NCBI GenBank assembly: GCA_020849625.1
Contig: JADLFV010000061.1
Coordinates: forward strand, 1-34,172
DNA: 34,172 nucleotides
Direction: 5' to 3'
Origin: Phycisphaeraceae bacterium
GTDB taxonomy: Bacteria > Planctomycetota > Phycisphaerae > Phycisphaerales > Phycisphaeraceae
Shown: positions 30,407 to 34,172 of the stretch, in pieces
Layout of the letters: each line of letters starts with the position of its first letter
Numbering within the stretch: the stretch's first letter is position 1
Notes under the pieces: generated by a model
The model's input: only the letters and a program-made list of their open reading frames with translations
Told to the model about the DNA's origin: nothing
Database searches by the model: none
Translations under genes and position numbers: made by a program

Positions 30407-32134
30407 ATGCCTTACAACGATCTGCGACAATTCGTGACCGCACTCGAGCAGGCCGGCGAGCTTCAGCGCATCACGGCCAAAGTCTCGCCTATGCTCGAGA
30501 TCAGCGCCATCGCCAATCGCGTGAGCAAGCAGGCGTGTCCGCATCCCAGTGAACATGCCCGCAGTTTTGATCCCCACCACTTCCGGGAGGGTGGCAAGGC
30601 ACTGCTGTTTGAGAACGTCGAAGGCTCAAGCTATCCGCTGCTGATCAACGCTTTCGGCAGCTACCGCCGCATGGAGATGGCGCTGGGGTGCGTGGAGGGC
30701 GGCTTCGCGCAGATCGCGGATCGGCTGGGTGAACTGGCACGCCCACAGCCGCCGTCGGGTGTGATGGCCAAGATCCGCAAGGGCCTGGACCTGATGAAGG
30801 TCGCTTCGCTGGCGCCGAAAATCGTCAGTAACGCCCCCTGTCAGCAGGTGGTCAAGACCGGCGACCAGATCAACCTGTTCGAACTGCCCATCATCAAATG
30901 CTGGCCCAACGACGGCGACCCCCGGAAGGTGGGATACGACGTTACCCCCGAAGACGCGGGCACGGCTTCCGGGGCAGGGCGATACATTACGTTCGCCGGC
31001 ATCTACACCATCCATCCCGATGATGCGGATAAACCCGACGGCCAGCCGCGCCTGTCGCGCAACGTGGGCATGTATCGCCTGCAACTGATCGACCGCAATC
31101 ACACCGCGTTTCATTGCCACATCCATCACGATGGGGCGCGACACTGGCGGGCGTGGAAGGAAAAGCAGAAAACGCAGGAATCGCAGAAAACGCAGGAAAT
31201 TAAAGGCATGCCGTGTGCGGCGGTGCTCGGTGGAGAAAGCGTGCTGCCCTACGCCGCCTCGGCGCCGATGCCCCCCGGAATGAGCGAGCTTCTGCTGGCG
31301 GGGATTCTGCAGGGGCGCGCGATCCCGCTGGTCAAGTGCAAGACCATCGACCTGCACGTCCCGGCCAACGCGGAGATCGTCATCGAAGGATACGTGTCCA
31401 CGCAGGCTGAGCCCGCGGGAATGACGAATGACGAAATTCGAATGACGAAAAATGGCTGTGGTCCCGGCGCGGTGCTGGAGGGGCCGTTCGGCGATCACAC
31501 GGGTTTCGATTCGCTGCCTGATCGCTATCCGATTTTCACCGTGACCGCGATCACGCACCGTCAGAATCCGATTTATCCGACGACCATCGTGGGCCCGCCG
31601 CCGCAGGAAGATTACTACATGGGCAAGGCCACCGAACGCATCTTCCTGCCCCTGCTGCAGACGTTGATTCCAGACATCATCGACTACGACCTGCCGATGT
31701 TCGGCAGCTTCCACAACTGCGCCTTCGTCAAGATCCGCAAGGAGTATCCGTTGCAGGCCCGCCGCGTCATGCACGCGATCTGGGGGGCGGGGCAGATGGC
31801 GTGGACCAAGCTGATCGTGGTGGTCGATCACGATGTCGATGTGCACGACTACGAGCAGGTGCTGTTTCACCTGTGCAGCAACTTCGACCCCGGAAGGGAT
31901 GTCGAGATCGCCCAAGGTCCGCTGGACATTCTGGATCACGCCGCCCCGCGCCTGGGCGCCGGCGGCAAGATGGGCCTCGACGGTACGCGCAAAATCCCGG
32001 GCGAAGCTTTTGCAGGTCACCCCGTGCGCGATTACCCGCAGGTGCTGCGCATGCCGACGGAGATCGTTTCACTGATTGAGAAGCGGTGGGGGGAGTATGG
32101 GATGAATGACGAAATTCGAATGACGAAACAATGA
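30407..32134 (+). CDS. UbiD-family decarboxylase with repeat-derived inserts
   Basis: A 575-residue prenylated-FMN-dependent decarboxylase of the UbiD family. Family segments include HARSFDPHHFREGGKALLFENVEGS, PLLINAFGSYRRMEMALG, ITFAGIYTIHPDD, RLQLIDRNHTAFHCHIHHDGARHW and EGPFGDHTGFDSL. The role could be quinone synthesis or another aromatic acid; the substrate is open. It is unusual in three places: residues about 253-265 (KQKTQESQKTQE, from CGCAG 9-mers), about 338-350 (MTNDEIRMTKNG, from GAATGAC heptamers), and the C-terminal tail 566-575 (NDEIRMTKQ, from the same word), which includes the stop. The inserts keep the frame, and the conserved blocks between them are intact. I chose ATG 30407. 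Confidence 0.88.
   Translation: MPYNDLRQFVTALEQAGELQRITAKVSPMLEISAIANRVSKQACPHPSEHARSFDPHHFREGGKALLFENVEGSSYPLLINAFGSYRRMEMALGCVEGGFAQIADRLGELARPQPPSGVMAKIRKGLDLMKVASLAPKIVSNAPCQQVVKTGDQINLFELPIIKCWPNDGDPRKVGYDVTPEDAGTASGAGRYITFAGIYTIHPDDADKPDGQPRLSRNVGMYRLQLIDRNHTAFHCHIHHDGARHWRAWKEKQKTQESQKTQEIKGMPCAAVLGGESVLPYAASAPMPPGMSELLLAGILQGRAIPLVKCKTIDLHVPANAEIVIEGYVSTQAEPAGMTNDEIRMTKNGCGPGAVLEGPFGDHTGFDSLPDRYPIFTVTAITHRQNPIYPTTIVGPPPQEDYYMGKATERIFLPLLQTLIPDIIDYDLPMFGSFHNCAFVKIRKEYPLQARRVMHAIWGAGQMAWTKLIVVVDHDVDVHDYEQVLFHLCSNFDPGRDVEIAQGPLDILDHAAPRLGAGGKMGLDGTRKIPGEAFAGHPVRDYPQVLRMPTEIVSLIEKRWGEYGMNDEIRMTKQ
31165..31200. repeat. CGCAG 9-mer tandem inside the UbiD-like gene
   Basis: CGCAGAAAA, CGCAGGAAT, CGCAGAAAA, CGCAGGAAA in 9-base register, twelve codons long, giving a Gln/Lys/Thr-rich hydrophilic loop. 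The 9-base period keeps the frame whatever the copy number. Confidence 0.78.
31419..31454. repeat. GAATGAC heptamer array inside the UbiD-like gene
   Basis: GAATGAC twice, GAAATTC, GAATGAC, then GAAAAATG, in 7-base register. It encodes MTNDEIRMTKNG between conserved parts of the enzyme. The word returns 650 bp downstream in the intergenic pair at 32104-32221. Confidence 0.88.
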
Positions 32135-32221
32135 CGAATGCTCAAATGTTCAAATGACGAACTTTCGTCATTCGTCATTTGGACATTGTTTCGTCATTCG
32201 AATTTCGTCATTCGAATTTTA
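32104..32221. repeat. Inverted pair of GAATGAC heptamer arrays between ubiD and pilT
   Basis: A perfect 30-bp inverted repeat: 32104-32133 (GAATGAC, GAAATTC, GAATGAC, GAAACAATG) and 32184-32213. A second nested pair, CAAATGACGAA (32151-32161) and TTCGTCATTTG (32171-32181), forms the tip. The element supplies the UbiD-like stop (32132-32134) at one end and reaches the pilT stop (complement of 32219-32221) at the other, filling the entire convergent gap. Confidence 0.92.
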
Positions 32222-33340
32222 CCGCTCGCCGGTATCCACATCCTCAGCATCGAGTTCGATGCGGCCGATCTGGGCCCCGGCGCGGTGGATCTTTTCGATC
32301 AGGGAGTTGGTGTTGCGACCTTTGTCTATCATGTCCTCGGCGCTGATCCAGCCCTTTTCGTAGAGCGACCAGAGGTGGTCGTCGAGAAGCTGCATGCCGA
32401 ACTTCTTGCCGGTCTGGATGGCGGAGTCGATACGGAAGGTCTTGTTCTCGCGGACCAGGTTGGCGATGGCGGGGGTGACCACGAGGAACTCGTAGGCAGC
32501 CACCATGGACTTCTTGTCGATGCGCTTGAGCAACTGCTGGCTGAGCACGGCCATGAGGGAGGTGGCCAACTGCACGCGGATCTGGGCCTGCTGGTTCACG
32601 GGGAAGGCGTCGATGATACGGTTGATGGTGCCGGCCGCGGAGTTGGTGTGCAGCGTGCCAAACACCAGGTGGCCGGTCTCCGCGGCGCGGATGGCGGCTT
32701 CGATGGTTTCCAGGTCTCGCAGTTCGCCCACCATGATGATGTCGGGGTCCATACGCAGAGAGCGGCGGAGGGCTTCGGAGAAGGACGGCACGTCGTTGCC
32801 GACCTCGCGTTGATTGACGATGGACTTTTTGTGCGTCTGGTAGTACTCGATGGGGTCTTCGATGGTGATGATGTGGCGGTCGAGGGTCATGTTGACGTGA
32901 TCGACCATGGAGGCGAGGGTGGTGGTTTTGCCCGAGCCGGTGGGTCCGGTGACCAGGAACAGGCCGCGGGGACGACGGATCAGGTCCTTGACGATCGGCG
33001 GCAGGCCGATCAGGTCAATGGAGATCATTTCGTTGGGAATGCGGCGAAGGGTGAGCGAGACGTTGCCCTTCTGCTTGAAGATAGCGACACGGAAGCGGGT
33101 CTTATCGCCGAAAGCGAAGCCGAAGTCGGAGCCGCCTTCTTCCTGCAGCTCGTTCTGCGAGCGTTCGGGGGTGATGGCCTTCATCAGTTGGATGGTGTCC
33201 TCGGGTTCGAGAACCTTGGTGCGCAGCTCGATCAGGCGGCTGCGGACGCGCAGGGTGGGTGGCTTGCCAACAGCCAGGTGCAGGTCGGAAGCGTCCTGGC
33301 TGACGACGGTGTCCAGTAGCCGGTCAATGTGGATGGCCAT
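32219..33340 (-). CDS. pilT: Type IV pilus retraction ATPase PilT
   Basis: A 373-residue hexameric ATPase that powers pilus disassembly (twitching, uptake). The N-terminal PAS-like part (DLHLAVGKPPTLRVRSRLIEL) precedes the motor with Walker A VTGPTGSGKTTTLASM, the Asp box ITIEDPIEYYQTHKKSIVNQREVG, the Walker B region DPDIIMVGELRDLETIEAAIRAAETGHLVFGTLHTNSAA with both His motifs, and a C-terminal part AVLSQQLLKRID. Length fits PilT rather than the longer PilB. It lies 55 bp behind the pilB/gspE gene on the same strand, a typical order. Its C-terminal residues IELDAEDVDTGER differ from the usual tail; the stop is shared with the GAATGAC element. Confidence 0.95.
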   Translation of the reverse strand: MAIHIDRLLDTVVSQDASDLHLAVGKPPTLRVRSRLIELRTKVLEPEDTIQLMKAITPERSQNELQEEGGSDFGFAFGDKTRFRVAIFKQKGNVSLTLRRIPNEMISIDLIGLPPIVKDLIRRPRGLFLVTGPTGSGKTTTLASMVDHVNMTLDRHIITIEDPIEYYQTHKKSIVNQREVGNDVPSFSEALRRSLRMDPDIIMVGELRDLETIEAAIRAAETGHLVFGTLHTNSAAGTINRIIDAFPVNQQAQIRVQLATSLMAVLSQQLLKRIDKKSMVAAYEFLVVTPAIANLVRENKTFRIDSAIQTGKKFGMQLLDDHLWSLYEKGWISAEDMIDKGRNTNSLIEKIHRAGAQIGRIELDAEDVDTGER

Positions 33341-33394
33341 AGGTCAAACTCCTGTAAACGTCGCGGGATTGAGCCCGCCGGCGTTGATTGCTTT

Positions 33395-34172
33395 TCAGCC
33401 TTCCGTGGCGGCGATTTCAACAGACCGCTCTTCATCCGCATCCACGACGCCCTCGATCTGGGTGATGCGGGCGATTTCCTCGAGGGTGGTCTGCCCAGCC
33501 AAAATTTTGAGCCGGCCGTCACCCAGCAGGTTGCGCATGCCGGAGTTTTCCGCCACGTCGCGGATTTTGCTCAGCGGAGCGCGGTTGAAGGCCATTTCGC
33601 GCAGCTCGTTGTTCATCACCATCAATTCGTAAATGCCGCGTCGGCCGCGGAATCCGGTGCCGCCGCAGCGTTTGCAGCCCACGGACTTGTAGATGGTGTG
33701 GTTGGCCAGGTCTTCGCGCTTCAGGCCGACCAGGCGCATGTAACGCGGGTTGGGATTCACATCGGGCTCTTTGCAGTGTTCGCACAGGATGCGCACCAGG
33801 CGCTGGGCCAGCACCGCCTGAATGGAGCTGGCGACCAGGAAGGGCTTCATGCCCATGTCGATCAGTCGCGTGATGGCTGAGGGGGCGTCGTTGGTGTGCA
33901 GGGTGCTGAAGACCAGGTGGCCGGTGAGGGCAGCCTGCACGGCGACTTCACCCACTTCCTTATCGCGGATTTCGCCGACGAGGATGATGTTGGGCGCCTG
34001 TCGCAACATGGCGCGGAGGATGCGTTGGAAGCTCAGGCCGATCTGTTCGTTGACCTGGCACTGGTTGATGCCCTTGAAGTTGTATTCGATGGGGTCTTCG
34101 GCGGTGATGATCTTCTTGTCGGGGCGGTTGAGCACGTCAAGGGCGGTATAGAGGGTGGTGGTTTTGCCCGAG
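33395..34172 (-). CDS. Type IV pilus/type II secretion assembly ATPase PilB/GspE, 3' part (cut by the window edge)
   Basis: The C-terminal 259 residues of a GspE/PilB-family ATPase; the N-terminus lies beyond the right edge, and the first codons still show [14 protein letters not shown], the end of Walker A. Following are [79 protein letters not shown], the tetracysteine zinc motif (CEHC and CKRC, 35-40 residues apart) and [17 protein letters not shown]. The zinc motif separates it from PilT. The acidic/short tail ends at 33395. With pilT it indicates a pilus assembly/retraction pair. Confidence 0.95.
   Translation of the reverse strand, partial: SGKTTTLYTALDVLNRPDKKIITAEDPIEYNFKGINQCQVNEQIGLSFQRILRAMLRQAPNIILVGEIRDKEVGEVAVQAALTGHLVFSTLHTNDAPSAITRLIDMGMKPFLVASSIQAVLAQRLVRILCEHCKEPDVNPNPRYMRLVGLKREDLANHTIYKSVGCKRCGGTGFRGRRGIYELMVMNNELREMAFNRAPLSKIRDVAENSGMRNLLGDGRLKILAGQTTLEEIARITQIEGVVDADEERSVEIAATEG

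Noticed and set aside
30641-31000. Frameshift or pseudogene in the UbiD-like gene
   Set aside because: Conserved blocks before and after each insert remain in one frame without stops, so the gene looks functional despite the repeat-derived segments.

Overview
The window is GC-rich, densely coded bacterial DNA. Three tandem genes with PEP-CTERM-type tails, pilB/pilT ATPases, a single-subunit siroheme sulfite/nitrite reductase, a UbiD-family decarboxylase and a scattered, housekeeping-rich gene order suggest a planctomycete, probably of the class Phycisphaerae. That placement is inference, since no rRNA is present. I see 34 protein genes (one cut by the right edge), two tRNA genes, one tyrosine-transposase unit and one candidate small RNA.

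Layout. 94-2408 (minus): rpiB behind a TsaC/Sua5 + low-molecular-weight phosphatase fusion, then a conserved-looking unknown. 2488-4133 (plus): hisC-hisB. 4275-5114 (minus): OmpA-family lipoprotein. 5266-7381 (plus): amidohydrolase and beta-hydroxyacid dehydrogenase, overlapping. 7371-8104: REP-like repeats around a RAYT-type transposase. 8105-9982 (minus): sulfite/nitrite reductase. 10149-11522: UDP-glucose dehydrogenase. 11606-13400 (minus): gap and a solitary nuoB. 13609-17614 (plus): glycosyltransferase, hexapeptide acyltransferase, FemAB/GNAT-like protein and repeat protein, a probable envelope or exopolysaccharide operon. 17671-17927: tRNA-Arg(CCT) and tRNA-Arg(TCT). 18140-23250 (plus): sigma-54 activator, a near-consensus sigma-54 promoter, a pseudo-receiver-like protein, a 66-residue protein and three exported PEP-CTERM-like proteins. 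23325-25186 (minus): tatA, bioF-like, HU. 25417-26998 (plus): def-fmt. 27223-28438 (minus): candidate sRNA and accA. 28528-32134 (plus): tyrA, proC, ubiD-like. 32219-34172 (minus): pilT and the 3' part of pilB/gspE.

The most unusual feature is not a gene. Many gaps between genes hold a pair of short tandem-word arrays in inverted orientation. The words are usually heptamers, the word differs from gap to gap, and the arrays often touch or supply the neighbouring stop codon. Examples are hisB/ompA, the tRNA spacer, def/fmt, fmt/accA, tyrA/proC, proC/ubiD and ubiD/pilT. Single arrays of the same words, or similar palindromes, also lie inside reading frames (proC, ubiD three times, bioF twice, the def tail) and add or replace peptide segments without breaking the frame. 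A separate 12-mer, ACTTCCGGGGGC, occurs six times exactly, always on the plus strand. Together with the REP-flanked transposase this points to an active population of small palindromic elements.

The second candidate system is regulatory: an activator without a receiver domain, a sigma-54 promoter 273 bp behind it, and the small proteins and exported PEP-CTERM-like proteins that follow.
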